Shown piece after piece: positions 23,332 through 32,065 of a stretch of DNA of 64,000 nucleotides; position 1 is the stretch's first letter; every line of letters begins with the position of its first letter. This DNA is from Pseudomonas sp. 21 (lineage in GTDB: Bacteria; Pseudomonadota; Gammaproteobacteria; Pseudomonadales; Pseudomonadaceae). The DNA lies in assembly GCF_000955805.1 (NCBI RefSeq), contig NZ_JYOA01000001.1:807597-871596 (forward strand), written 5' to 3'. A model generated the notes under the pieces. That model ran no database searches and was not told the DNA's origin. It saw only the letters and a program-made list of their open reading frames with translations. The position numbers and the translations under genes are program-made.

Positions 23332-23359
23332 AAAAAGGCCGCTGATCAGCGGCCTTTTT
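23332..23359. terminator. Bidirectional terminator between folD and cysS
   Basis: A perfect 28-base palindrome, AAAAAGGCCGCTGA and its inverse, with T runs on both sides, serving the convergent genes. Confidence 0.93.
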
Positions 23360-23375
23360 CATTTCCGGGTTGCGA

Positions 23376-24764
23376 TTACTCGGCGAGACGCCAGGTAGTG
23401 CCGCCCTTGCCGTCTTCCAGCACCACGCCCAGGGCGGTCAGCTCGTCGCGGATGCGGTCGGATTCGGCCCAGTTCTTCGCCGCGCGGGCGTCCAGGCGAG
23501 CCTGGATCAGCGCTTCGACCTGTGCCGCATCGACCTTGCCAGCTGCGCCGGCCTGGAGGAATTCGTCAGCGTCCAGCTGCAGAACACCCAGCAGAGCCCC
23601 CAGTTCACGCACGCGCGCCGCCAGTGCAGCCGCTGCCGCCGAATCACTGTCGCGCAGGCGATTGACCTCGCGGACCATCTCGAACAGCACGGCGACCGCT
23701 TCAGGCGTGCCGAAATCGTCATCCATCGCGGCACCGAAACGCTCGACGAACTCCTCGCCACCCTGGGCAGCCACCTGCGGCAGGCCACGCAGCGCGGTGT
23801 AGAAACGCTCCAGCGCGCCCTTGGCTTCCTTCAGGTTGTCTTCGGAATAGTTGATCGGGCTGCGGTAGTGGCTGGAGACCAGCAGGAAGCGCACGACTTC
23901 CGGGTGGTATTTCTCCAGCACCTCGCGAATGGTGAAGAAGTTGCCAAGGGACTTGGACATCTTCTCGCCATCCACGCGCACCGCACCGGCGTGCATCCAG
24001 CTGGCCGCGTAGAGCTTGCCGGTAGCCGCCTCGCTCTGGGCGATCTCGTTCTCGTGGTGCGGGAACACCAGGTCCGGGCCACCGCCATGGATATCGAAGG
24101 TCTCGCCCAGGCAGCAGGTGGACATCACCGAGCACTCGATGTGCCAACCCGGACGCCCGGCGCCCCAGGGCGACTCCCAGCTCGGCTCGCCCGGCTTGGC
24201 GCCCTTCCAGAGCACGAAGTCCAGCGGGTCTTCCTTGGACTCGTCGACCTCGATCCGCGCACCGATGCGCAGGTCCTCGATCTTCTTGCGCGACAGCTTG
24301 CCATAGCCGGCGAACTTGCCGACCCGGTAGTAGACGTCGCCATTGCCCGGCGCGTAGGCGTAGCCCTTGTCGATCAAGGTCTGGATCATCTCGTGCATGC
24401 CGGCGATGTGACCGGTGGCGCGCGGCTCGATGTCCGGACGCAGGACCGACAGGCGCGCCTCGTCTTCATGCATCGCGGCGATCATGCGAGCGGTCAGGTC
24501 TTCGAACGATTCACCGTTCTCCTGGGCGCGACGGATGATCTTGTCGTCGATGTCGGTGATGTTGCGCACATAGGTCAGGTCATAGCCGCGATGGCGCAGC
24601 CAACGGGCAATGACGTCGAACGCCACCATCACGCGGGCATGGCCGATGTGGCAGAAGTCGTACACGGTCATGCCGCACACGTACATGCGCACCTGGTTGC
24701 CCACCAGCGGCTTGAAGCTGTCCTTGGTCTTGGACAGCGTGCTGTAGATCTGCAAGTCAGCCAT
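23376..24764 (-). CDS. cysS: Cysteinyl-tRNA synthetase
   Basis: Class I synthetase, 462 residues, charging tRNA-Cys. Visible are [15 protein letters not shown] (zinc Cys and HIGH motif, about residues 30-44), the zinc ligands in WHIECSVMS and FPHHENE, and KMSKS in [10 protein letters not shown]. The DALR-type helical domain follows. Length is normal. It lies 3 bases after glnS in the same direction, so both form a transcription unit, as in P. aeruginosa. Confidence 0.97.
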   Translation of the reverse strand: MADLQIYSTLSKTKDSFKPLVGNQVRMYVCGMTVYDFCHIGHARVMVAFDVIARWLRHRGYDLTYVRNITDIDDKIIRRAQENGESFEDLTARMIAAMHEDEARLSVLRPDIEPRATGHIAGMHEMIQTLIDKGYAYAPGNGDVYYRVGKFAGYGKLSRKKIEDLRIGARIEVDESKEDPLDFVLWKGAKPGEPSWESPWGAGRPGWHIECSVMSTCCLGETFDIHGGGPDLVFPHHENEIAQSEAATGKLYAASWMHAGAVRVDGEKMSKSLGNFFTIREVLEKYHPEVVRFLLVSSHYRSPINYSEDNLKEAKGALERFYTALRGLPQVAAQGGEEFVERFGAAMDDDFGTPEAVAVLFEMVREVNRLRDSDSAAAAALAARVRELGALLGVLQLDADEFLQAGAAGKVDAAQVEALIQARLDARAAKNWAESDRIRDELTALGVVLEDGKGGTTWRLAE

Positions 24765-24767
24765 CCC

Positions 24768-26450
24768 TTACTGCCCCCAGGAATCGCGCAGGGTCACGGT
24801 GCGGTTGAAGACCAGGGCGTCGGCCTTGGAGTCCTTGGCATCCGCGCAGAAGTAGCCCTCGCGTTCGAACTGGAAGCGATCCTCGGCAGTGGCGCTGGCC
24901 AGCGACGGCTCGGCGCGGCAGCCCTTGAGCACCACCAGGGAGTCCGGGTTGATGTTGTCGAGGAAGCTGCCGCCCTCTTCGGATTTCTCCGGATTGGCGG
25001 AACGGAACAGGCGGTCGTACAGGCGCACTTCGCACTCGACGCTCTCGGCGGCCGGCACCCAGTGGATCACGCCCTTGACCTTGCGGCCCTCGGGGTTCTT
25101 GCCCAGGGTGTTCTCGTCGTAGCTGCAACGCAGTTCGACGATGTTGCCAGCGGCGTCCTTGATGGCTTCGTCGGCACGAATCACGTAGCTGCCGCGCAGG
25201 CGCACTTCGCCACCCGGGATCAGGCGCTTGTAGCCGGCCGGCGGGACTTCCTCGAAGTCGCTGGCGTCGATGTAGATCTCGCGGCTGAACGGCAGCACGC
25301 GCACGCCCATGTCCTGCTTCGGATGGCGCGGCAGTTCGAGGTTCTCGACCTGGCCTTCCGGGTAGTTGGTGATGACCACCTTGAGCGGCTTGAGCACGCA
25401 CATGGCGCGGCCGGCGTTGGCGTCGAGGTCGTCACGGATGGCGAACTCCAGCATGCCGATGTCCACCAGGCCACCGGCGCGGTTCACGCCGATCATGTCG
25501 CAGAAGGCACGGATCGACGCCGGGGTATAGCCGCGGCGGCGGTAGCCGGAGAGGGTCGACATGCGCGGGTCGTCCCAGCCATTCACGTGGTTCTCATCCA
25601 CCAACTGCTTGAGCTTGCGCTTGCTGGTGATGGTGTAGTTCAGGTTCAGGCGCGCGAATTCGTACTGGCGCGGCTGCGCCGGGACCGGCAGGTTGGCCAG
25701 GAACCACTCGTACAGCGGGCGGTGATCCTCGAACTCCAGGGTGCAGATGGAGTGGGTGATGCCCTCGATGGCGTCCGACTGACCATGGGTGAAGTCGTAG
25801 CTGGGGTAGATGCACCACTTGTCGCCGGTCTGGTGGTGATGCGCATGACGGATGCGATAGAGGATCGGGTCGCGCAGGTTGATGTTCGGCGAGGCCATGT
25901 CGATCTTCGCGCGCAGCGAACGGGCGCCGTCCGGGAACTCGCCAGCCTTCATGCGGGCGAACAGGTCCAGGTTCTCTTCCACGGAGCGATCACGGAACGG
26001 GCTGTTCTTGCCCGGCTCGGTCAGCGAGCCGCGGTAGGCACGCATTTCCTCGGCGTTCAGGTCGCAGACGAAGGCCTTGCCGGCCTTGATCAGTTCCACC
26101 GCCCAGTCATGCAACTGGTCGAAATAATTGGACGCGTAGCGCACCTGGCCGGCCCACTCGAAGCCCAGCCACTTCACATCGGCCTCGATGGCGTCGATGT
26201 ACTCCTGGTCTTCCTTCGCCGGGTTGGTGTCGTCGAAGCGCAGGTGGCAGTCACCGCCGAACTCCTTGGCCAGGCCAAAGTTCAGACAGATGGACTTGGC
26301 GTGACCGATATGCAGGTAGCCGTTGGGCTCCGGCGGGAAGCGGGTGACGATCTTCTGGTGCTTGCCACTGTCCAGGTCGGCCTGGACGATGGGGCGCAGG
26401 AAGTTGGCGGCAACAGTGGCTTCTTTCGTATCGGCGGTAGGCTTGCTCAT
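24768..26450 (-). CDS. glnS: Glutaminyl-tRNA synthetase
   Basis: Class I synthetase for tRNA-Gln, 560 residues from the ATG at 26450 ([20 protein letters not shown]). Longer in-frame starts upstream add non-family residues. HIGH motif in [15 protein letters not shown], second signature in [10 protein letters not shown], and the C-terminal anticodon-binding beta-barrel domain with [12 protein letters not shown]. Upstream gene of the glnS-cysS pair; divergent from ppiB across 121 bases. Confidence 0.97.
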   Translation of the reverse strand: MSKPTADTKEATVAANFLRPIVQADLDSGKHQKIVTRFPPEPNGYLHIGHAKSICLNFGLAKEFGGDCHLRFDDTNPAKEDQEYIDAIEADVKWLGFEWAGQVRYASNYFDQLHDWAVELIKAGKAFVCDLNAEEMRAYRGSLTEPGKNSPFRDRSVEENLDLFARMKAGEFPDGARSLRAKIDMASPNINLRDPILYRIRHAHHHQTGDKWCIYPSYDFTHGQSDAIEGITHSICTLEFEDHRPLYEWFLANLPVPAQPRQYEFARLNLNYTITSKRKLKQLVDENHVNGWDDPRMSTLSGYRRRGYTPASIRAFCDMIGVNRAGGLVDIGMLEFAIRDDLDANAGRAMCVLKPLKVVITNYPEGQVENLELPRHPKQDMGVRVLPFSREIYIDASDFEEVPPAGYKRLIPGGEVRLRGSYVIRADEAIKDAAGNIVELRCSYDENTLGKNPEGRKVKGVIHWVPAAESVECEVRLYDRLFRSANPEKSEEGGSFLDNINPDSLVVLKGCRAEPSLASATAEDRFQFEREGYFCADAKDSKADALVFNRTVTLRDSWGQ

Positions 26451-26571
26451 GGTGTCCTTGATCATTCCGTCGTTCAGCCAGGGTAGGCCGGCCAAACCAA
26501 AGCGCTTATCATAGCCGAAGCTGTCAACCCCCTGACAGGCCTTCGATTTTTCCAAAGAGCGGAATTCCCTG

Positions 26572-27078
26572 ATGACTACCACCGTCAAACTGCAGACCAA
26601 CTTCGGCGACATCACCCTTGAACTCTTCGACGACAAGGCGCCGGAAACCGTGGCCAACTTCAAGGAGTACGTTAAGGCCGGCCATTACGACAACACCGTT
26701 TTCCACCGCGTGATCAACAACTTCATGATCCAGGGCGGCGGCTTCGAGCCGGGCATGAAGCAGAAGTCCACCCGCAAGTCGATCAAGAACGAAGCCAACA
26801 ACGGCGTCGGCAACAAGATCGGCACCGTCGCCATGGCCCGTACCATGGAGCCGCATTCGGCCAGCGCGCAGTTCTTCATCAACGTCGCCGACAACGACTT
26901 CCTCAACCACAGCGCGCCGACCGTGCAGGGCTGGGGCTACTGCGTGTTCGGTGAAGTGAAGGACGGCATGGACGTGGTCAACAAGATCAAGACCGTCGCC
27001 ACCACCATGCGCTCCGGCCACCAGGACGTACCGGCCGACGACGTGATCATCGAGAAAGCCGAAATCATCGGCGAGTGA
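26572..27078 (+). CDS. ppiB: Peptidyl-prolyl cis-trans isomerase B (cyclophilin)
   Basis: A 168-residue cytosolic cyclophilin, without signal peptide. Active-site motifs are [13 protein letters not shown] (catalytic Arg), [18 protein letters not shown] and [16 protein letters not shown]. Assists protein folding by isomerising X-Pro bonds. It is followed after 4 bases by lpxH, so both are probably co-transcribed. Confidence 0.96.
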   Translation: MTTTVKLQTNFGDITLELFDDKAPETVANFKEYVKAGHYDNTVFHRVINNFMIQGGGFEPGMKQKSTRKSIKNEANNGVGNKIGTVAMARTMEPHSASAQFFINVADNDFLNHSAPTVQGWGYCVFGEVKDGMDVVNKIKTVATTMRSGHQDVPADDVIIEKAEIIGE

Positions 27079-27082
27079 GTCG

Positions 27083-27805
27083 ATGAGCGTCCTGTTCATC
27101 TCGGACCTGCATCTCGAAGCGGAACGCCCGGACATCACCCGGGCGTTCTTGCATTTTCTCTCCGCCCGCGCTCGCACGGCCGAGGCGCTGTATATCCTTG
27201 GCGACTTCTTCGAAGCCTGGATCGGCGACGACGGCATGGACGAGTTCCAGCACTCCATCGCCCGCGCCCTGCGCGAACTGTCCGACAGCGGCACGCGCAT
27301 CTACCTGATGCACGGCAACCGCGACTTCCTGATCGGCAAGGCCTTCTGCCGCGAAGCCGGGTGCACCCTGCTGCGCGACCCGAGCCTGATCGACCTGGGC
27401 GGCGAGAAGATACTGCTGATGCACGGCGACAGCCTGTGCACCCTCGACGTGACCTACATGAAGCTGCGCCGCTGGCTGCGCAACCCGCTGACGCTGTTCA
27501 TCCTGCGCAACCTGCCGCTGGCCACCCGCCACAAGCTGGCGCGCAAGCTGCGCAAGGAAAGTCGTGCGCAGACCCGCATGAAGGCCAGCGAGATCGTCGA
27601 CGTCACCCCGGCGGAAGTGGAGAAGATCATGCGCGACAAAGGCGTGCGCATCCTGATCCACGGCCACACCCACCGCCCCGCCGTCCACGAACTGGAGATC
27701 GACGGCCGCCCCGCGCGGCGCATCGTCCTCGGCGACTGGGATCGCCAGGGCTGGGCGCTGGAAGCCGACGAACAAGGCATGCGGCAGGCGCCCTTCTCTC
27801 TCTGA
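27083..27805 (+). CDS. lpxH: UDP-2,3-diacylglucosamine diphosphatase LpxH
   Basis: Fourth step of lipid A synthesis: hydrolysis of UDP-2,3-diacylglucosamine to lipid X and UMP at the inner membrane surface. The 240-residue protein has the calcineurin-like metal sites [32 protein letters not shown] and HGHTHRP. Basic helices around residues 125-160 fit membrane contact. Coupled to ppiB. Confidence 0.96.
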   Translation: MSVLFISDLHLEAERPDITRAFLHFLSARARTAEALYILGDFFEAWIGDDGMDEFQHSIARALRELSDSGTRIYLMHGNRDFLIGKAFCREAGCTLLRDPSLIDLGGEKILLMHGDSLCTLDVTYMKLRRWLRNPLTLFILRNLPLATRHKLARKLRKESRAQTRMKASEIVDVTPAEVEKIMRDKGVRILIHGHTHRPAVHELEIDGRPARRIVLGDWDRQGWALEADEQGMRQAPFSL

Positions 27806-27928
27806 TCGGCACGGCCACTCCGGTAGTGGCCTTCTGATGCCGACCGACCCGCACTATCAGACGTTTCCACTTGACCGACACTCGCGATCTTAAGCAGCAT
27901 CGCCGGCTTGCTCACTCAAGGAAGAAAC

Positions 27929-29260
27929 ATGCTGATCTCCAAGGGAAATCTCATCAAATTCGGCGCCGCGCCCCTGGCGCTGGTCGCTGCCGGCTTCATC
28001 CTGTTCAACGGGGTCTTCTTCTATAACGAAGCGGGCTTCATGACCCATGTGCGGACCATCTTCGGCGACGAGAAGATCGTCGACGACGTGGGCTACGCCA
28101 CTAAGTGGTTCGGCCGCGCCACCACCTGGAAGAAGGCCATCAGCGTGCAGTCCGTGCTGATCATGGACGACAACGACAACAACCCCGACAACGACGGGCT
28201 GGGCGCCACCATCGAAGCCTTCCCCATCGTCTTCCTCGGCAACGTCGACGCCAAGGTCGAGTCCTCCGCGCGCTTCCGCCTGCCCGGCGGCGACCAGTTC
28301 CTGAAGATGGCCCAGGAGTACCGCAACCCGGACAACTTCATCCGTACCGCGCTGGTTCCGGCGATCAAGGAAACCCTGCAGGCCACCGCCTCGCTGATGA
28401 CCGCCGACGATTACTACGCCGGTGCCCGCAGCGAATTCGCCGCGGAGTTCGAGAACCAGCTCAACGACGGCCTGTACCTGATCAAGCGCAAGGAGGTCCG
28501 CGGCCCGCGCGGCGCCGTCCCGCACCAGACCGCGATCCTCCAGGCCGGCACCGAACAGGGCAGCTTCGGCGACAACAATGCCAGCCAGTTCGTGACCGAG
28601 AAGGTCACCGACGGCAAGGGCATCCCGGTGCGCAAGCAGCAGCAGTTCCGCAAGTTCGGCGTGGAAGTGGTGGAAGCGCGCATTACCAACGTCGACCCCA
28701 ACCCGCAGTACAAGCAGCGCATGGTCAAGGTTCAGCAGGCTTTGGCCGAGCTGGCCGTAGCGCGCCAGAACCGCCTGAAGGAAGAGGAAGAGAAGCTGCT
28801 GGTCACCGCCCGCGGCGAGAAGGAAGTGGAAGCCAAGCGCCAGGAAACCCTGCGCGACCAGATCGAGCGCACCACCCAGGCGGAAACCGAGAAGCAGCTG
28901 GCAGTGATCAACGCCGAGCGCGAAAAGCAGCGTGCCGAGATCGAGAAGCAGACCGCCGAACTGCTGCGCGACAAGGCCACCGTCACCGCCCAGGCCACCA
29001 AGATTACCGCCGACGCCGAGGCCTATGCCCGCGAAGCGGTAATCAAGGCGGACGGCGCACTGCAACCCAAGCTGGACGCGCTGATCGCCATCAACAAGGT
29101 CTGGGCCGAGGCCGCCGCCCAGGCCCCCGTTCCCAGCGTGATGATGGCCGGCGGCCCGACCGGCGCCAGCAGCCGCCAGGACGAGATCGGCCAGTTGATG
29201 GGCGTTCTGGCGACCAAGGCCGCGCGCGACCTGGCGCTGGACCTCAAGGTCAAGGACTGA
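27929..29260 (+). CDS. SPFH/Band 7 domain membrane protein
   Basis: A 443-residue protein with an N-terminal membrane segment (FGAAPLALVAAGFILFNGVFF), an SPFH (prohibitin-like) domain of about residues 30-270, and a long charged coiled coil (about 270-380, RLKEEEEKLLVTARGEKEVE and following) rich in Glu, Lys and Ala. The SPFH family scaffolds membrane microdomains and often binds proteases. Start at 27929 is preceded by GGAAG; an ATG at 27908 lacks this. It stands alone between lpxH and a REP doublet; function in this organism is unknown. Confidence 0.85.
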   Translation: MLISKGNLIKFGAAPLALVAAGFILFNGVFFYNEAGFMTHVRTIFGDEKIVDDVGYATKWFGRATTWKKAISVQSVLIMDDNDNNPDNDGLGATIEAFPIVFLGNVDAKVESSARFRLPGGDQFLKMAQEYRNPDNFIRTALVPAIKETLQATASLMTADDYYAGARSEFAAEFENQLNDGLYLIKRKEVRGPRGAVPHQTAILQAGTEQGSFGDNNASQFVTEKVTDGKGIPVRKQQQFRKFGVEVVEARITNVDPNPQYKQRMVKVQQALAELAVARQNRLKEEEEKLLVTARGEKEVEAKRQETLRDQIERTTQAETEKQLAVINAEREKQRAEIEKQTAELLRDKATVTAQATKITADAEAYAREAVIKADGALQPKLDALIAINKVWAEAAAQAPVPSVMMAGGPTGASSRQDEIGQLMGVLATKAARDLALDLKVKD

Positions 29261-29261
29261 A

Positions 29262-29339
29262 CCTGTAGGAGCGAGCTTGCTCGCGAACCAGCCCAGCGCC
29301 AGAGCTGCCGGAAACCTGTTCGCGAGCAAGCTCGCTCCT
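29262..29339. repeat. REP doublet (REPIN-like), copy 1
   Basis: Inverted pair: TGTAGGAGCGAGCTTGCTCG plus CGAAC at 29262-29286 and its inverse at 29316-29339. A 78-base element nearly the same as the one at 31073. Pseudomonas REP sequences are moved by a RAYT transposase encoded elsewhere. Confidence 0.92.
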
Positions 29340-29350
29340 ACGAAGAACCA

Positions 29351-29378
29351 AGAAAAAAGCGCCCGTCTGGGCGCTTTT
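29351..29378. terminator. Bidirectional terminator between SPFH gene and miaE
   Basis: AAAAAAGCGCCC-GTCT-GGGCGCTTTTTT, symmetric with T runs on both sides. Confidence 0.93.
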
Positions 29379-29396
29379 TTCATTGCGGGGCGCGAG

Positions 29397-30008
29397 TCAG
29401 GCCGCCATCTCTGCCGGCACGCCGCTGTGGAAGCGGAATTCGCTGTCCGGCGACTGGATCAGGCCGGCCTCCACTTCGCGAATCTCCGCCACGCGGCGGT
29501 CGATGTCGGCGTCATCGCCGTAGCGGCGCGCCAGGCTCAGGTAGCCCTGGAAGTGCCGCGCCTCGGACTTGAGCAGCGAGCCGTAGAACTTCGCCAGGTC
29601 GGCATCCAGGTGATCCACCAACGCAGCGAAGCGCTCGCAGCTGCGGCATTCGATGAAGGCGCCAACGATCAGGGTATCCACCAGTTTCTGCGGCTCGTGG
29701 TTGCGCACCACGGCGCGCAGGCCGGAGGCGTAGCGGCCGGCGGAGATCGGCCGCAGCGGGATGCCGCGCTTCTTCAGGATCGCCAGCACCTGCTCGTGGT
29801 GGCGCAGCTCCTCGCGGGCCAGGCGCGACATGAAGTTCACCAGCTCCTCGTGGGCGCTGTACTTGGCGATCAGGGCCAGGGCCGTGCTGGCGGCCTTGAA
29901 CTCGTTGTTCTTGTGGTCGATCAGCATGACCGCCTGATCCCGCAGCGCGGCTTCCACCCACGCATCCGGCGTGGCACAACCGAGGAATTCCCTGATTTCG
30001 GACAGCAT
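29397..30008 (-). CDS. miaE: tRNA-(ms2io6A37) hydroxylase MiaE
   Basis: Non-haem di-iron monooxygenase that hydroxylates the isopentenyl group of ms2i6A at tRNA position 37. The 203-residue ferritin-like protein has the ligands in KNNEFKAAS, REELRHHEQVL, FIECRSCERF and KSEARHFQGYL (two Exx(H) pairs). Family length. It stands alone, convergent with the SPFH gene and divergent from the stress-protein gene. Confidence 0.95.
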   Translation of the reverse strand: MLSEIREFLGCATPDAWVEAALRDQAVMLIDHKNNEFKAASTALALIAKYSAHEELVNFMSRLAREELRHHEQVLAILKKRGIPLRPISAGRYASGLRAVVRNHEPQKLVDTLIVGAFIECRSCERFAALVDHLDADLAKFYGSLLKSEARHFQGYLSLARRYGDDADIDRRVAEIREVEAGLIQSPDSEFRFHSGVPAEMAA

Positions 30009-30108
30009 CTTCTTGCTCCAGACGACTCAGCGCACCGGCGCCTGGCTGGCCGGTGCAATAAAGGCGGAGCATTATACGGGGGCCGCCGCACGGAACCAGC
30101 TTCCGGCG

Positions 30109-30122
30109 TTGATATGCCTCAA
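30109..30122. promoter_or_regulatory. Possible ANR/FNR box before the stress-protein gene
   Basis: TTGATATGCCTCAA matches the consensus TTGAT-N4-ATCAA at nine of ten positions and lies 67 bases upstream of the start codon. Universal stress proteins of Pseudomonas are often induced by ANR without oxygen. Confidence 0.5.
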
Positions 30123-30188
30123 CGTCATGAACGGGATATCCCGACTACAGTTGTTCCACATAAACAACGCGCACGAAGGGAGACGATC

Positions 30189-31052
30189 ATGCAAGCCATC
30201 CGTAGCATCCTCGTAGTCGTGGACCCGGACCAGCCGGAAGGTCTCGCGCTGAAACGGGCCCGCCTGATCGCCAGCGTGACCCAGTCGCACCTGCACCTGC
30301 TGGCCTGCGAACGGCGCGCCGACTACAGCGCCAAACTCGAGGAAGTTGCCGAGGTACTGCGCCAGGAGGGTTTCAGCGCTTCCAGCCGCCAGGCCTGGAA
30401 GGACAACCTGCACCAGACCATCATCGCCGAGCAGCAGGCCGAAGGCTGTGGGCTGGTGATCAAGCAGCACAGCCCGGACAACCCGCTGAAGAAAGCCCTG
30501 CTCACCCCGGACGACTGGAAACTGCTGCGCTTCTGCCCGTCCCCGGTGCTGCTGGTGAAGACCAGCCTGCCCTGGGCTGGGCGTAACATCCTCGCCGCCG
30601 TGGACGTGGGCAACAACGACATCGAGCACCGCACCCTGCACGCCGGGATCGTCAGCCAGGCCTACGACATCGCCGGTCTCGCCCACGGCCAGCTGCACGT
30701 CATCAGCGCACATCCCTCGCCCATGCTCTCGGCCGCCGACCCGACCTTCCAGCTCAGCGAGACCATCGAGGCCAAGTACCGCGAGGCGTGCAAGGCGTTC
30801 CAGGCCGAATACGGCGTCGACGACCAGCACCTGCATATCGAAGAAGGCCCGGCGGACGTACTCATTCCGCGTGCGGCGCACAATCTCGACGCCGCGGTGA
30901 CGGTAATCGGCAGCGTGGCGCGCACCGGATTCGCCGGCGCGCTGATCGGCAACACTGCGGAAGTGGTGCTGGATACGCTGGAAAGCGACATCCTGGTGCT
31001 CAAGCCGGACGACATCATCGCCCACCTGGAAGAAATCGCCGCCAAACCCTGA
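30189..31052 (+). CDS. Universal stress protein, tandem Usp domains
   Basis: A 287-residue cytosolic protein with two Usp domains (residues about 1-140 and 150-280). The second keeps the nucleotide-binding GS-x-A-x(2)-G pattern in GSVARTGFAGALIGNTAE; the first is degenerate. Similar tandem proteins (UspE-like) support anaerobic and energy-stress survival in Pseudomonas. ATG at 30189 has GGGAG upstream; the reading frame continues 5' but without a better start. A partial ANR box precedes the gene. Confidence 0.9.
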   Translation: MQAIRSILVVVDPDQPEGLALKRARLIASVTQSHLHLLACERRADYSAKLEEVAEVLRQEGFSASSRQAWKDNLHQTIIAEQQAEGCGLVIKQHSPDNPLKKALLTPDDWKLLRFCPSPVLLVKTSLPWAGRNILAAVDVGNNDIEHRTLHAGIVSQAYDIAGLAHGQLHVISAHPSPMLSAADPTFQLSETIEAKYREACKAFQAEYGVDDQHLHIEEGPADVLIPRAAHNLDAAVTVIGSVARTGFAGALIGNTAEVVLDTLESDILVLKPDDIIAHLEEIAAKP

Positions 31053-31072
31053 CAGATGTGAGGAACAGGGTC

Positions 31073-31152
31073 TGTAGGAGCGAGCTTGCTCGCGAACCAG
31101 CACAGCGCTGGAGCTGCCGGAAACTCCGTTCGCGAGCAAGCTCGCTCCTACA
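31073..31152. repeat. REP doublet (REPIN-like), copy 2
   Basis: 25-base arms at 31073-31097 and 31128-31152 identical to copy 1 at 29262, with a related middle part (CAGC-CAG/CACAGCG...CTGCCGGAAA). Lies directly after the stress-protein gene. Confidence 0.92.
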
Positions 31153-31162
31153 AAAAGCCCAC

Positions 31163-31191
31163 AAAAAAGCCGCCCATCAGGCGGCTTTTTC
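31163..31191. terminator. Bidirectional terminator after stress-protein gene
   Basis: AAAAAGCCGCC-CATCA-GGCGGCTTTTT, shared with the convergent DUF1289 gene. Confidence 0.92.
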
Positions 31192-31206
31192 AATGCGGGG
31201 CGACGA

Positions 31207-31683
31207 TCAGACGCGCGACTCCAACCCCTCGGCCAGGAAGCTCGGCGCGATATAGCGCTCGTAGTGCGCCTCGGAGAGGATGAAGAACTCCTTGTCGATG
31301 GCGTCGCGCAGGTCCGGCAGTGTCCAGCCGCGGAACTCCGGCAGCAGCGCCAGGCCGTAGGCTTCCACCTGGTTGATCATCCGCGAGCCGCGGGCGATCA
31401 GCTGGTAGGCCCAGCAATAGGGCGACTGCTCGGGCACGAAGCGGATCTGCCGCTGCTCCAGCTGGCTGCGCAGCAGCGGCGCATCGAAGACTTCCAGCTT
31501 GGCCATCATTACCTGCGCCAGCAGGATCTCCAGACGGCTCAGGACCGCCCGCTTCTCCTCGTCGCCGTAGCGGTTCCAGTTCACCACTTCGTGGTGGAAG
31601 CGCTTGCAGCCACGGCAGACCAGGTCGCCATAGACCGTCGAGCAGAGCCCGACACAGGGGGTTTTGATGCGTTGCGAAGACAT
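31207..31683 (-). CDS. DUF1289 domain protein
   Basis: A 158-residue protein whose N terminus, KTPCVGLCSTVYGDLVCRGC (residues 6-25), has the four cysteines of DUF1289, a likely metal or Fe-S site. The rest is helical and extends beyond the short family domain. ATG at 31683 is chosen because the frame from 31770 adds a basic leader without homology. Function unknown. Divergent from acnB across 382 bases. Confidence 0.82.
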   Translation of the reverse strand: MSSQRIKTPCVGLCSTVYGDLVCRGCKRFHHEVVNWNRYGDEEKRAVLSRLEILLAQVMMAKLEVFDAPLLRSQLEQRQIRFVPEQSPYCWAYQLIARGSRMINQVEAYGLALLPEFRGWTLPDLRDAIDKEFFILSEAHYERYIAPSFLAEGLESRV

Positions 31684-31762
31684 GGCTGAACAGATAGCTG
31701 GCAAAGCGGGCATGTTAGCCCTTTGTCTAGGCAAGATCACCCTCGGGCGCCTCGCAATTCGG

Positions 31763-31792
31763 CTTACCAAGGCCCATTAATTCCATTAGAAT
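31763..31792 (+). promoter_or_regulatory. Sigma-70 promoter of acnB
   Basis: -10 TAGAAT at 31787-31792 and -35 CTTACC at 31763-31768, spacing 18. The predicted start near 31,799 gives a leader of about 266 bases before acnB. Confidence 0.55.
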
Positions 31793-31822
31793 GGCTGCGC
31801 CTTTTTGGCGTCATTGTCCGAA

Positions 31823-31947
31823 AGAAGCTGTTTTCAAAGCGTCACGAAGCACAGATTCCGGCAGCCGCGCGGTCTGGGCGCCTCCCTCAAGCGCCCAGTC
31901 CCTCACGTCCCAGGCCCCACCGGCGTAAAACTTTGAAAACAGCTTCT
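31823..31947 (+). promoter_or_regulatory. Nested long-range hairpin in the acnB leader
   Basis: AGAAGCTGTTTTCAAAG at 31823-31839 and its perfect 17-base inverse at 31931-31947, 91 bases apart. Inside lies a second hairpin, CTGGGCGC (31874-31881) with GCGCCCAG (31891-31898). Either an RNA regulatory structure or a small mobile element with terminal inverted repeats. The remaining bases 31948-32065 hold a possible 18-codon frame at 31996-32052 without ribosome-binding site. Confidence 0.75.
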
Positions 31948-32065
31948 GCCCGGAGATCGCCGGTGCCGTCGTAGGTCAGTGGATTACCGTCCACCATGCC
32001 TGACGAATGGATCGGAGGGGTCTCCTGGATACGCGTCCTCCGGGACCACTGATGAGGGAAATACT

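Noticed and set aside
23370..26486. 1038-codon open frame opposite cysS and glnS
   Set aside because: Shadow of two highly conserved synthetases caused by high third-position G+C; its translation has no domain.
31996..32052. 18-codon leader peptide before acnB
   Set aside because: ATG has no ribosome-binding sequence, and no repeated codons suggest attenuation.
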